The translations under genes and the position numbers were made by a program. From Nematostella vectensis (taxonomy: Eukaryota; Cnidaria; Anthozoa; Actiniaria; Edwardsiidae): 64,000 nt of DNA. The notes below the pieces were generated by a model. The model ran no database searches. It worked only from the letters and a program-made list of their open reading frames with translations, and was not told the origin of the DNA. Positions 12,471 to 25,125 of the stretch are shown piece by piece (within the stretch, counting starts at the first letter, position 1; the number at the start of each line of letters is the position of its first letter). The stretch lies in NCBI RefSeq assembly GCF_932526225.1, contig NC_064040.1, positions 4,275,681 through 4,339,680 of the forward strand, given 5' to 3'.

Positions 12471-13627
12471 CAGTGGCTAAATGCCCGACAGTCGGGAAAG
12501 GTCCTAAATTGACTAAATGCCCGACAGTTCTCAAAATTATTCAAATAACCCAGTAAATTGTGGATCTACTGAGTTCTCAATTTGCTAAAATATTACGATA
12601 AATTGTCAACCTTGTGAGTTCAAAGTATTCTATATTAGTTTGCACCAGGCCCGTACCCAGGATTTTTCTTTGGGAGTGCGAAATCCGAAAAAGTGGAACT
12701 AAATGTTTTTTAATGAACGTTTTTCCTTGTCTGTATACACTCTTAACACCTTTCCGTTATTGTAGCAGATAAAATTCTTGTCACTAAAATAGCAATTTAG
12801 TGGTGTATACAAGCAAGAAAAAAAATTCAATTCCGACAGCAAAGCCAGGGGCGGCGGAGTGGTCCCATAAGTGGGGGGTGGGGAACGAAAGTTGGGGGGA
12901 GGGGAGGTTAGTGGTTTCAGGGAGAGGAATAACTTGGGGGATAACCTAGGTTTTTATGCACAGGCTTTTGTACTTTTAAACAAATTTGTTGTTGGTGCTA
13001 GTACCGCTTGAAACCCGTTGGTTCAAAAAAAAAGAAACGTTCAGATATAAAGAAACATCCGCTCAGAAAAGTGGGGGTCGCTGCCCCCCCACCCACCCCC
13101 CCTCACTTTGGAAAAGTGACGGGGCAAGCGTCCCCCCTGCCCCTCCCCTACCGCCGCCCCTGAAAGCTCAATTTAGAATAGCTTGCCCTTTCTATACAAA
13201 TAAACTCACTAGGCTGACAATTTACTGGCTTATATGAATAAATTGGAAACTGTCGGGCATGTAGTCCATTGACCTGATTGAGCGCCTTATTACCCGACAG
13301 TTGTAGCAGGGAAGTGCAAGCGCCCCTGGTTGAAGCAATGAAAATTGTAACTCTAACGATTTTATAGTGTATACACATCAATAAACGTGCTATTTGTAGT
13401 ATGTAGCCAAATCCGACAACAAACGTCCCGTGTAGATACTGGAAAAGTATCGGTGGTCAGATGTTTATCAGAGAACTCCCTCCCTCCCTCCCCCCCACCG
13501 CCCACAAGAAAAATCCTGAGTACGGGCCTGTAGGTCGACAATTTACTGGGTTAATTAAATAAATTGAAAAATGTCGGGCATTTAGTCCTTCGAAGACCTT
13601 TCACGACTGTCGGGCATATAGCCACTG
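12471..13627. mobile_element. Inverted-repeat transposon with nested MITE
   Basis: Ends are CAGTGGCTAAATGCCCGACA and the complement TGTCGGGCATATAGCCACTG; similarity continues about 60 bp inward, with a second ACTAAATGCCCGACA motif at each side. It is interrupted by a family-A MITE at 12646-13530. The AAATTGTCGGGCAT-type motif also appears inside near 13240-13300, so more than one insertion is layered here. No transposase frame seen. Confidence 0.75.
12646..13530. mobile_element. MITE family A, copy 2 (nested)
   Basis: Starts caggcccgtacccaggattt, then ttctttgg and cgaaatccgaaaaagtgg as in copy 1, and ends agaaaaatcctgagtacggg then cctg. It contains G/C homopolymer blocks and internal foreign sequence, which makes it longer than the other copies. 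Confidence 0.75.
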
Positions 13628-14416
13628 CGTATTATATTGGGTAAGTAAACACTTTCCATTGAGTAATCAGTGTGACGGGTTCCCCCTAGGGCGGGGAATG
13701 TGACCAAGCGGCCATGGCACCATGGGAAAGCGCGGCTTGTGGGCCGTCGCAATTCAGTACCTGACCCCAAACTAATCAGACGATGAGTTTTACGCCAGGA
13801 ATCACATATTTACAACACTTCCCGGGGCAGGATAGATCCTTTAAACATACCAGGACCCTTGTGACAAACCTGAGGAATAAAAATGCCCATCTACAATCGC
13901 CCTTAGTGACTTGCGAAATAATCAAGACTATTCGTTGACCCAAAGGTGTAGTTTCATCGCGTTTTTCTTCTCGGCTTGAAGATAATAAAGGTAATCATAT
14001 CTTTCTAGCCAAGAAGACCCTGCCCCGAAGTCTCGCTTTCTCTCTGTAAGGCCCATGTTTACTAGCGTCTGCGTTGAGGACGAGTCCATGGCTTTCTGTT
14101 CATGTTCAAACTAGGCTGTCTGCGCATGTATCGCGTTCGATGGCGGGTCAGACTAATGGTATCAAATGATAAACGACCAAATTATCATTGAAAGATAGAT
14201 ATTTAAAATAATGTAATAAATACAAAATTACAATATGTATCCTAACTACATAAAAGGGCGTTATACAACAGAAAATGCTCCCATCAAATATCACCTATAT
14301 TTTCCCCACTTCTTCCTCCTAACCATATAAATCAAATCATCACCACCAAACCTCCCAGCCCTTCTCCTCTAATCATAAATCTCCTAACCCTCTTTCACTG
14401 CGTGACCATAAAAAAT
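13628..14416. other. Unassigned DNA
   Basis: No gene, tandem array or element ends recognised between the two transposon copies. Confidence 0.4.
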
Positions 14417-14780
14417 CAAGCCCGTACACTGGGTGGGGGGGGGGGGGGGAGTGGGGCGTTCGCACCTCCCCCCCCCCCCCCCCAACCCCACCCCCACAAC
14501 GGCAAAAAGTCCATTTTTGGTTCGCAATAGACGTGCTAAATTTGTAGACAAATCTAACAGTGAAACTTCTTTGTAACCAAATCCGATAAAACGCGTCCCG
14601 TGGAAATACTGCAATGACATTTAATAAATCACTTTTGTTTTTTGGGGGGTGGCCAGATTTTATCAGAAAACTCACTAACTCCCTACAACCACCACCCCCC
14701 ATCCCCCCCTCCCCCGAAAACATTTGGTCCGCTTTTTCAGATTTCGCACTTCCCCAAGAAAAATCCTGGGTACGGGCCTG
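14417..14780. mobile_element. MITE family A, copy 3
   Basis: A compact copy: left caagcccgtacactgggtgg, right aaatcctgggtacgggcctg, with the subterminal motif tcagatttcgcac near the right end and long G and C runs inside. Confidence 0.8.
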
Positions 14781-15072
14781 TAAATCATAGCTATGGCTAA
14801 GTTCAAACGTCGTAGTATCCATGAGCCGAATTAAATGCAAATGCGTTTTAAATTAGCCTAATAGGTGAAAAATACACCGTGACAAATCTCAATTGTGCAT
14901 CGTTTTGAACTAAACGTGAATTTTATATAATTTGTTCGCTAGTTATAAGAATATAACTCGCGCAGATGGAAAGAACCTGTCATTCGCATCTGCAAATGAC
15001 TCAAAACCAGGAGCGTACCAAAAGATTCCTACTTCCTACACTGACAAAAGAGTCTACGGGCCGATAGTCCAT

Positions 15073-17435
15073 TCATAGGCTTCCACTTAAAGCTGTCAAG
15101 TTCTGCGCGGAATGGTGTAAAGGAAAGAACCGGCCCTTCAATCTGCTGACCCCTAAGGATTGCATGTTCAGGCTGGAGTGCATTTTCAACAGCGTGCTCT
15201 TTAGACCCGTGGTCAATGACTGCTGTGAAAGAAACTTGTTCTCTTTCCTCGGCGGCACCGGCAAAGCTAACGCCATTTTGAAAATCCAGGGGTGTTTGAG
15301 AGCATTCATTGGCGTAATTCTCTGTGAAGAATTGACAGTTAGTAAGTTCTTGATGAGATTTTTACAGAGCTGTGATACGCCATTCCAGCAGGGGCTTGTG
15401 AGAGAGAACTGCCCTCGTACAGCAGCGAGAAGCATCTTCTCATTGTCTTCATTCCAAAAAGGCGGATAACCGACGATCAAAGTATGCAGCAAAATGCCAC
15501 AAGACCATGAATCCACAGGGCACCCAATTGGATCCTCCAGTATCGTTTCCGGTGCAAGGTACATTGGCGCGCCTTTTGGCTGACAGCATATGACGTCACG
15601 GTCACGTGGTAACTTGACAGCGAATCCGAAGTCGCCGATTTTAGCGATGACGGGGCGCTTCGCTCCAGTGAGTTTACCGCTGAGCAGTATATTGTCTGGT
15701 TTGACGTCACGGTGGACAATCTTTCGCGAATGCAGATACTGTAAGGCCTCGAGTATCTGAAAAGTTACCGGATTCTTTAGATTAGAACGCGTATCAAACG
15801 CCGTTTCAACAACAAATTAACAAAAGACTTTTTACTGGCGTCACTGGTACTCCTCGCAGAAAAAGTGCTTAGATTCTGTTGCCAGATTAGGCAACCCCCC
15901 CCCCCCCCCTTCCCAAACCTATTGGATAAATTTAAAAAAAGTTAAGAAAACAACTTTGACGACTAAATCCAAGACATCATGAGAATCATGAGAATATCCT
16001 TCGCGGCTAAGTGAAAACGCGGCTTCTATTGACTCCTTAACTACCCCCCCCCCCCCCCCCCTCACCACCCCAAATACAGCTCTCGGGGAATGACAAGTAG
16101 CCAGAGTTTATCGAAGGGGGAATGGGTGGTGTTGGTGGTGGTGGTGGTGGGGGGGATGGGGTTGCGCTTGGCGATTCTTCAATACGAAAAGACCGCAATT
16201 GCACGACGGGGTCTGGGAGTTGGGGGCCTAGGAACGCTTATGTTAAGCGATATTTCCTCGGGCTCAAAGCGCACAGGAAAAATGAAGCAGGGGACAGAAA
16301 TGCCAACACACACTAAGGGACTGTGCAATAATTATCAGGAAGGGGCGGCTGTTAAACCGGGGAGGCACTAAGTCAAAATGGGGAGGTATCTCCTAGATGA
16401 AAAAAAACCGCAGCGTACAACAATCTCAGGTTTATGGGCCTGTGTTAAACTATCAAATTACTCTATCCATTTTATTTATTAGAAAGAAAGAAGAAAATTC
16501 CAACTCTGCTTTGGACCGTTTCCAGAAAAAGAAAATTCCCAGATTCTCCAATGAAACACTTTGGGCTTTTTGGTCCTTAATTGTATATAGGCAAGATATC
16601 ACTTTTCAACAACTTTTTCCCGGATATTTGGCGGTTTATTAAGCTAAGCGGTGCTGGTGTTTATCCTCATGCCAAAGTAGAATGCATTAGAAAACAAGTG
16701 ACTACAGGGATAATGTAGGAGGGGGGGGCTCTTCGTTATTTTCTTAAGAACAGGAGAGGGGTCAGAGATAAACTTGACGCTGTTGGAGGGGGGTCCTACG
16801 TAACTTTTATTAATCGAAGCTCATTTTACGGACCCCCCTCCTGATAATTATTGCACAGTCCCTAAGGGACACACACTAGTGGCCCAGTCTTCAGGTCTTA
16901 GCCTTATCTGAGAGAGAAAACAATATCTGTGATCTCGCAACGTTCCCGTGCCACGTACGAATACTCCATTGCGCGCGCATCAAGTGGGGACAAATACAAA
17001 ACATGTTTTCAATAGAGAGTGAGATGTGACTTTACTTGACCCCAAACGTATCTACGAAAAACAGTAAAAATCTCTTACCTGGCGCAGCAAGCTTGCAGCT
17101 TCTTTCTCACTGTACTTCTGCCTGCCCAGCATATCCTCCAGCAGATTACCCCCTGCCAGGAAATCCATTACAAAGTAGAGGTATTTGCCGGTACGGAAGC
17201 TCGCGTACAGCCGAACTATCCTGTCATGTTGGAGGTCTTTCCAAATCTTGATCTCCGTTTGTACTGTACCCTCGTCATATTCCTCGTTTTTGGTGTCAAA
17301 TTCCTTCAGCGCAAATGGTGCTTGAGTCTTCCTCTCGATGCATTTGTAGACCTTGGCGAATGAGCCTTCCCCTAGGAGATCCTGAATGCAAAAGTCCGGC
17401 TCATCTTCTTCATGGCCCTTCATCATTTCAAACAT
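15073..17435 (-). CDS. CaMKII-like Ser/Thr protein kinase, two exons, ~346 aa
   Basis: Exon 17079-17435 and exon 15073-15756, joined in phase 0 across a 1.3-kb intron. All core kinase elements are present: glycine loop GEGSFAKVYK, lysine in FALKEF, HRDVKPDN, DFG in GDFGFAVKL, and APE in MYLAPE. The subdomain IX region (SWSCGILLHTLIVGYPPFW) and the lobe end (RITPMNALKHPW) are closest to CaMKII and relatives. After the kinase domain only ~75 residues follow: there is no RQET autophosphorylation motif and no association (hub) domain. A tract with KSTLLKMHSSLNM could be a calmodulin-binding or autoinhibitory helix (inference). The start is the first ATG of the exon; an acceptor-like TTTGTAG about 15 bp upstream leaves open an earlier coding exon. 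Confidence 0.88.
16316..16863. mobile_element. MITE in kinase intron (AGGGACTGTGCAATAATTAT ends)
   Basis: Perfect ~24-bp inverted ends (AGGGACTGTGCAATAATTAT then CAGG, and the complement at 16840-16863), flanked by TAA-like sequence. Non-coding. It lies entirely in the intron between the two kinase exons. Confidence 0.8.
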
Positions 17436-17710
17436 CACGAGACGAGTAAGCTACAAACAGAAGTTACGTAATCAGTTTTGGCGTGAAACTGAACCTGTCT
17501 GAATGAAATGTTAAGAAATTAGTTAACCTTTTGCAACGGAGCAGCCTATGACTACAGCCTATGTCTGCGGACCGTCTTTCCCGCATCTCGCAAATCAAAG
17601 ACGGTCTGCCCGTTTAAAGCTCAACATGAGATGAGAAGACAAGCAAAACTCAAAGTCGCTTCTTTATACCCTATATCGTGTATGCTTTGAAGCTTTAGGA
17701 CCATGTAGTT

Positions 17711-17800
17711 ACCCTGGTTCCAGAGCCTCGAACGTCTCTCTATTTAGTGACCCTTTCTGACCACTGAATACAGAGACGTTTGAGGCTCTGGAACCAGGGT
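17711..17800. mobile_element. 90-bp foldback element
   Basis: A nearly perfect hairpin: accctggttccagagcctcg with cgtctctctattta at the left and cagagacg then tttgaggctctggaacc with agggt at the right. A related hairpin starting tggtaccagagcctc-like occurs at 25296-25420. Confidence 0.75.
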
Positions 17801-17912
17801 AGACCTGTAGCCAGCCCCCAGGCATAATTTGCGAGCTACCTCCTAAGCTTCCTGGTTTTAACTTCTTAGTATCAGAGCAGATACCAGAAGCAAAATTATA
17901 TTATTTTGTCAT

Positions 17913-18058
17913 TGTGTAGTCCCAGAAAATACCCTTACACCCCCCCCCTCCTCCACATTGAGGGGGTTTGAAATCCCAGAGGGGTTGGGGGTCATACCTC
18001 CGACCCTCTCAATGGGGGGGGGGGGGGGGGGGGGGTGGGTATTTTCTGGAACTACACA
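17913..18058. mobile_element. Short MITE (TGTGTAGTCCCAGAAAATAC ends)
   Basis: Inverted ends tgtgtagtcccagaaaatac and gtattttctggaactacaca around C-rich and G-rich blocks. 146 bp, non-coding. Confidence 0.75.
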
Positions 18059-18212
18059 TCTAGCATCGAAAGGGGCAAACGTTCAAGGTTTTTTTTTTCT
18101 CTTCTTGGGTTTAAGCCTGCGGCAAAACTATAAAATAGTCATATCCAGCACCAGATCTAAAGGGTGTATGGCACGATAGCGTCAGCACTGCTAGCAGCGT
18201 AGCAAACAACTT

Positions 18213-18500
18213 GCAGGCGCGTACCCAGGATTGCCGAGGGGGGGAGGGTGCGTAATCATAGGTATCATATGGAAAAAGCATAGGATTCGAAGATTCCCTA
18301 ATAAGGAAAGACCCACTTTTTGGCCGCCAAGGGGGGGGGGGGATACGCGCCTAAAATGGATATCTAATTATCTCAGTAGAGGTAGTGTAAATGGCCCACA
18401 CTGTGATCTTAGGCTCGAGGGCTCTTTTGAAATAAAGAACGAGCGAGGAGTATAACCGCACGAAGAATTGGGGCAGGGGGAATGAACCGCCTCTCTTCCC
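18213..18500. repeat. Dispersed repeat, copy 1 (MITE family C plus flank)
   Basis: The first ~140 bp is a small element with AGGCGCGTA ends (caggcgcgtacccaggatt to ggatacgcgcct). The following ~150 bp (ggatatctaattatctcag, then cgagggctctttt and gaacgagcgaggagtataac) is shared with 19771-20128, so the copies extend beyond the element. Confidence 0.75.
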
Positions 18501-19770
18501 ATCCTTTGTCCCCATTCTTTGCCTTGCCATACTTTTCGCACGCTTTTTATTCCCCGCTGAAACCACAGGAAAACGCTTGCTACGCACGTAGGCTAGCGGA
18601 CAACCATGTCATAAAATTAAAATCATGCTAATACATCCACAAACTAAAAAACACAGTCAGAAATATTCACTTTGTGGTGAAACCTACGATTAAACCCTAA
18701 TAGTGGGTTTGTTTATCATAGCTCTAGAATAAAACTATGATTTCTTTATGATTTTGGTGTAAGTAATGATGATTGTTTATAGAATGAATAAACAATTAAG
18801 ATAAACAGATCCAACCGAACTCACAGATATTTATGAAAATATACCGGCGGCAACAAAACGCCTTGCTTAATGAAAGTTTATCGTAATTATCAGGATAGCT
18901 CAAGATATCGAAATATCAACAGCACGTAAATAGATTAAATGCCCTGTTAATTAGATCACTAAAAGGTGATGTTTGTACCGCTGCATAAAACACTATTTCA
19001 ACACATAATTATAAAGATGCTAATTTACCTTTTTACGTGGTTTGCTTTGTTTTGGAAATGATCGCGCTAACCCGCTTTGTTTATGAATTTGTTTTTTTTT
19101 TAGATTGATGTTGAAGTCTTCTCTGACTTCTAGTATAGCGATGTCGGAACTACCGTAGTCAAGAATAAAAAGCTCTGTACTCGAAGGTCACGTAGCTCGG
19201 GAATAAACCCTTCTATACATTTTTTTAAATTCTCAACAAAGTTTTTTATATAAACAATTCAATTGCCATGTAGTTCATGTACAATATTGGAACGAGCCAA
19301 TCAGGTGAGAGTCCTTAAATCGGCAAAACAGAGCCGAAAAAAAAACAATTTACTTCGGACTATATAAAGAACCTGAAACGTGTTTACAGAGGTTCAGAAA
19401 CGGCAAACACTATCAAAATTACCCAAGTCATTTATCATACGGACTCTTTCTGGGCTGATCTACGAATTTATTGGCTGGTCTTGAGCTAACAGGCGGCATT
19501 CGGAGGTGTAAATGAACTTGAAAAGGTCCACTCAAGATAATGGTCATCCATTTGCCCCATTGTTCAAGTTGAAGCTATATTTTGAACGCTTTCTTTATTG
19601 GTTATTTAAATATTCTTTGCTTAGGCAATTAACACAAGAAAACCCTAATGACTGGAGACTGACTTGAATTGTTCTCAAACCTAGCAGGCCGAGCAAACCT
19701 TTATCGCGCAAACCAAATACACATCGTGAAAAGTTATTTTAAACAACGTGTATGTATAGCCCAAGAAAGG
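18501..19770. other. Unassigned AT-rich DNA with a possible TATA box
   Basis: No gene recognised. A good TATA box (ctatataaag) on the plus strand near 19361 has no convincing downstream coding exon. A first exon of the kinase gene could lie here on the minus strand, but I could not place one. Confidence 0.3.
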
Positions 19771-20128
19771 TGGGTAACCAAGATTACCTGAGGGGGGGGG
19801 GGGAGGGCGCGCAGTCATAAGTATCATATCGAAAAAGCCTAGTATTTGAAGATTCCTTAATTAGAAATAACCCACACATGGTGCGCGCGCACCATGCGCA
19901 CCCCCCTGTGTACGCGCCTGAAATGGATATCTAATTATCTCAGTAGAGTGATCTTAGGCTCGAGGGCTCTTTCGAGGCCTACCGCAAAGTCATGGTAAGG
20001 GTTTCAGCGGAAATAAAGAACGAGCGAGGAGTATAACCGCACGAAGAATTGGGGCAGGGGGAATGAACCGCCTCTCTTCCCCCCCCTCCCCCCCTGCACC
20101 CTGCGCACCCCCCCTGTTACGCGCCTGC
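19771..20128. repeat. Dispersed repeat, copy 2 (MITE family C plus flank)
   Basis: Shares with copy 1 the segments gtatcatatcgaaaaagcct-like, ggatatctaattatctcag and gaacgagcgaggagtataac. It ends in tgttacgcgcctgc, the inverted terminus of the family. Confidence 0.75.
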
Positions 20129-22349
20129 AAGCTTGGGGGGAGGGGGTAGCAGGTACCCCCCCTCTCTTCTGTAAAGGATAGTAATGGCTGTAGCTATTTA
20201 TCTATTAATGTTTTGAGGAAAAATATCTTTCTGCTGCTGTTCCTAGATTTTTACGAAAGTCTTCTCGTACACGGTTTAGGATATTTTTGTCCACTAGGAA
20301 ATTGTACTATCTATTGTAGAGAGACGAAAGGAGCATTATTGGGCCCTGTTACACGATTACCTGAAACGGCTACTCAACTTTATTCTGGGATCAGGGCAGT
20401 TACCACGCTCTTGGAGCCATGGGAGGATCGTGCCCATCCATTAATAAGGGTATAAAAGTATTACGGATAATTACAGAGGAATGACGCTGTTTTGTCTAAG
20501 TTACCGTTAATGTCCCAAACACAACGCCCGTGCAAAATTCTCATTGACATTTCCGTGAATAGGTCAATCAGGTTTCTGCCCCCTGATCGCAAAACATTAG
20601 CGAACGAGAATCAAATTTATAATGAACCGTTAGTAAGTCTGAAAACTCGTTTTCATTCAGAATAACCGATTCCTGCAAATTTCCACATCGACTGTTGAAG
20701 TTGTACTATAACTGTTCCTTTCATTATTCCCTTAAAGTTCATCCGGATCAACCCCGTTAAATGTGTTGCACTGGGATTTTCGAGTACGCTGTGCCTAGAA
20801 ATATATAATTTTAAACAAAATTCATTGTGCTTTACCCATAATCAGTTGCCATTTCTGTTGGAAATATATTTGACACCAGTACTGAAATGGGACACTGAGT
20901 TCCCCCCCCCCCCCCCACCCAGCCCCACCCAGTGACAAAATTTTCTTGCTACGGGGATTTTGTGGCAGTCGCGTGAGGGAGGTTTTTCTTGGGGATAATC
21001 TAATCTGCAATCAAAGGATTATAAATTTTATCCCCGTAAAAAGAAACAGATTAAAATAAATGTCGACTATTTAAGTCGATGACCTGAATTATCTTTGCAG
21101 CTATCTTAAGGAGGATTTTTATTTACACTTACACAATTCAAACACAAACATTTGGTGGGAAATTTAGGGAAAACTAAACAGATGATCGAGCTAACTTTTT
21201 TTGAAACGAAATCCCTACGAAGATGCACAGGTATCCCAACATTTGGCAATAGAACCATTTTACATCATTTGAGACTTCAGAACTTGGCCTATCTATCACA
21301 CCTTTTGAGCGTAATAAAATTTGGTTCTATCGCGTTTGTATCTACAGCTAAATTTTTTTATCCCCGAGATGCCTGAACTAGACGCGACCCTTAATCCAGT
21401 GTGGACTAAATTACTCCCATCTGCTATACACTTACCCTACGTGCCGTGATTTCTCGGTACTTCTCGCTTTCTTCCCTCATAGGCATCTGCCTGTAGCTCA
21501 GGCCCTACCGAAGAATTCCTAAGCCCTCAAGCTGGTCACGCGATTGTCATGTTCACAAATCCTTGGATTGGCTTGCTCTTGGGAGGATTCCCCGGTGGAC
21601 ATGCCATAAGCCACACTATCAGGAGGTTGTTAGCGCGAGAATTCTTGAGGTACTGCGTTGTGGTTTGCTCTCGTGAGATGTTAAGGCCATTAACATAGTC
21701 TGTTATTGTCAGCAGTTCGATCTCTAGCGTGCGTCACTACTAAGTGCTAATAACAGAATGTCAAGTGGATTTCGACACACTCAGCCATAACTATGCAAAA
21801 ACCTGCTTGTTTGACTGCGCCTGATGAAACTAACCGGACTAGTACGACTTAGTGAGGACATTATAAAACGTTTCTCTCGAAAGCGTATCCAAATAAAACG
21901 AAAAAAGGCTAAGGGTTTAATCCACTTCATTTGTTGTGATCTTAACGTATTCGCGTCCACTGGAGTGGACCAAACGCAAAATATCAGTGGATGCGAAGAA
22001 AGAATGTGAAGAAAAATGGTATTTTTTCATATCCCGAAAATAAAGGTAAAATAATGTAACTCAAGTCTGATCAAACGTCTCTAAGACCACAACACACCAC
22101 AACCCCACCGCCTACTAGATTCTCTTACCAAAACACATGATCAGCAGCAAATTCGGCGTGACAGATTGGTGATATTTCAATACAAGTGTTTTTTCCTGCA
22201 TATCATCTTCTATCAATCTTGTTTAATTTATGACTTCTCACAGTAATAAACTGCTCATCAATTTTTCACGCCAAGCTAAGAGCAAAGGTCATAAGTAATG
22301 CTACGTACTAATTACCCTATTTATCAGCTATAAGTAATTTCTACCCAAT
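20129..22349. other. Unassigned DNA, no gene recognised
   Basis: Several open frames of 60-80 codons occur (for example 20213-20455 +, 21152-21376 +), but none has a recognisable motif, signal peptide or exon-like boundaries. Confidence 0.35.
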
Positions 22350-22599
22350 GCACCCGCGTTGTAGGGATTACTGAGCGAGAATGTAGCCCACGCAGCGGCG
22401 CTTATGTCGCCATTATCAGCAAAACAATTGCGTCTGGCTTCGTTACCAACGGAGATATCCTTTATACCACAGTGGGTACCAAATCCGAAGAAAGAGTCGG
22501 GCGATTTGCAATCATTCTCGTTATTGGAGACGATACCGATTCGTGCCTAGAAGAAACCGTCAGTAAATAGTGAATATAGACTTACTTACTCTGGTAGAA

Positions 22600-23830
22600 A
22601 TGCTAGGGGTGGATAGACTTACCCTGGGAGGGATGGTAGGGGTGGATAGACTTACCCTGGGAGGGATGGTAGGGGTGGATAGACTAACCCTGGGAAGGGG
22701 ATGGCACGGGATGAATAGTTTTACCCTGGGTGGGATGGTGGATAGACTTACCCTGGGAAGGGGATGGCACGGGATGAATAGTTTTACCCTGGGTGGGATG
22801 GTGGATAGACTTACCCTGGGAGGGATGGTAGGGGTGGATAAACTTACCCTGGGAGGGATGGTAGGGGTGGATAGACTTACCCTGGGAAGGGGATGGCACG
22901 GGATGAATAGTTTTACCCTGGGTGGGATGGTGGATAGACTTACCCTGGGAGGGATGGTAGGGGTGGATAAACTTACCCTGGGAGGGATGGTAGGGGTGGA
23001 TAGACTTACCACGAGGGATGGCACGGGATGAATAGTTTTACCCTGGGTGGGATGGTGGATAGACTTACCCTGGGAGGGATGGTAGGGGTGGATAAACTTA
23101 CCCTGGGAGGGATGGTAGGGGTGGATAGACTTACCCTGGAAAGGGGATGGCACGGGATGAATAGTTTTACCCTGGGTGGGATGGTGGATAGACTTACCCT
23201 GGGAAGGGGATGGCACGGGATGAATAGTTTTACCCTGGGTGGGATGGTGGATAGACTTACCCTGGGAGGGATGGTAGGGGTGGATAAACTTACCCTGGGA
23301 GGGATGGTAGTGGTGGATAGACTTACCACGAGGGATGGCACGGGATGAATAGTTTTACCCTGGGTGGGATGGTGGATAGACTTACCCTGGGAGGGATGGT
23401 AGGGGTGGATAGACTTACAACGAGGGATGGCACGGGAAGAATAGTTTTACCCTGGGTGGGATGGTGGATAGACTTACCCTGGGAGGGATGGTAGGGGTGG
23501 ATAGACTTACCACGAGGGATGGCACGGGATGGACAGCTTTACCCTGGGTGGGATGGTGGATAGTTTTACCCTGGGTGGGATGGTTGGGGTGGATAGACTT
23601 ACCCTGGGAGGGAGGGTAGTGGTAGATTGATTCATCCTGGGAGCGATGATGCATGACTTACCTTGGGAGGGATGTAAGGGGTGAATAGACTAACCCTGGG
23701 AGGGATGGTGCGGATGAATAGAATTACCCTGAGTGGGGTGGTTGAGGTGGATAGACTAACCCTGGGTGGGGTGTTGGGGGTGGATAGACTTACCCTGGGA
23801 GGGATTGTAAGGGATGGTTTTACTCACCCG
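22600..23830. repeat. Minisatellite with three or four unit types in the pseudogene's last intron
   Basis: About 38 units of 27-36 bp. Main types on the plus strand: gggagggatggtaggggtgg then atagacttaccct; gggatggcacgggatgaata then gttttaccct; gggtgggatggtggatagac then ttaccct. The types follow each other in a repeating order, so this is a higher-order array. On the gene strand each unit carries a 5' splice-site-like CCCAGGGTAAGTCTATCC or CGTGGTAAGTCTATCC. The array starts a few bases after the exon end ATCCCAGCACGG|GTGAGTAA, which resembles the unit. Confidence 0.95.
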
Positions 23831-24894
23831 TGCTGGGATTGTTGCCCCATGTTTTGGTTGAGGGTTCACATTAAATCCTTGCATGTTGCAATTTTTCTGA
23901 AGAGATGCATTTGGTACGAGCTTTTTCCAGTCGTCTCGTGGGATGATGGTGCCCTTGTAACTGCCAAAGGAGATGATCCCGTGCAAAGATACTCTAGATC
24001 GTGTGAGTATGTCCAACGGCAGCCAGTTGTACTTAGAGCAGAACTAGAGTAGATATCAATAATAAATTTTAGAGAACAAAAGTGCAATGTAACTGTGATA
24101 TGTAAGTGCCCTAGTAAGTGTCTCCGAAATTGCGGCATCTCCCCCCTTAAAAAAAAACAGATAATGGAGTGGAATAACTGTAATATATCTGAATGTTCAA
24201 TAATTATTTTATGGATTTTTTGTTCCAGGGCTTTCAAAATTGAATCTAAAAAATCGTAAGTTGTGGAGCATTTTTCAGCATTTATGTCCCCCACACCCCA
24301 TACGAGAAATTTTGCTGCCTCTGATTTTATCTCAAACGGTGCTGCACCCAAACTCGTCAGACCATAACGGGGGGAACTTGGTAAATAATAAAATACGAGT
24401 TTATGTACCTTGATTCCGAGGAAAAGCTTCGATATGGGAAACTTGGAGTATGTACTGAGCTTCATCTCGGTCGTGTCCAGACCACCAGCAATAGGCATGG
24501 GGTTCAGCTCCATCTCATCCTTTCAATATGATGAATCTTATCCAAACGTATTCTGCATAAGAAAAGCGAACGGCTTTAGAAAAAACGAAAACAGCTAAGT
24601 TTTGATTACTCGCACCTCTAAGGACATTCGAAATTTATTTGAGTCAGTGCGAGTACTTAATCTTTTATATGAATCACTTTGAGTTGCAGTTAATGTAATG
24701 TATGAAGCAAAAAACATTAGGCCAGGCTAGTAGGAGATTCGAGGAACAGAGTATTTTTAACCTTTTAAACATTTTCTGCAACCAAGGATTTTAGCTGCTG
24801 TTTGAAATTAACTTAAACGTTACGCTAACGTAGACACCCTGGGTTCCCCTAATTGTGCAGCCCTGCACACGCGCCTGTACACTATACCCATCGG

Positions 24895-25125
24895 TTTACC
24901 GTGGGTTTACCGTGGGTTTACCGTGGGTTTACCGTGGGTTTACCGTGGGTTTACCAAGGGTTTACCGTCGGTTTACCGTGGGTTTACCGTGGGTTTACCG
25001 TGGGTTTACCGTGGGTTTACCGTCGGTTTACCGTGGGTTTACCGTGGGTTTACCGTGGGTTTACCGTGGGTTTACCGTGGGTTTACCGTGGGTTTACCGT
25101 GGGTTTACCGTGGGTTTACCGTGTT
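24895..25125. repeat. 11-bp minisatellite (accgtgggttt)
   Basis: About 20 nearly perfect copies of accgtgggttt (two read accgtcggttt, one accaagggttt). On the gene strand the unit reads AAACCCACGGT and contains ACGGTAAAC, a weak donor-like sequence. It begins about 25 bp past the exon-2 relic of the pseudogene. The long plus-strand frames GFTVGLPWVYR are artefacts of the unit. Confidence 0.95.

Noticed and set aside
22560..23654. Periodic frames on both strands at 22.6-23.6 kb
   Set aside because: Products of the minisatellite, which lies in an intron between two recognisable exons.
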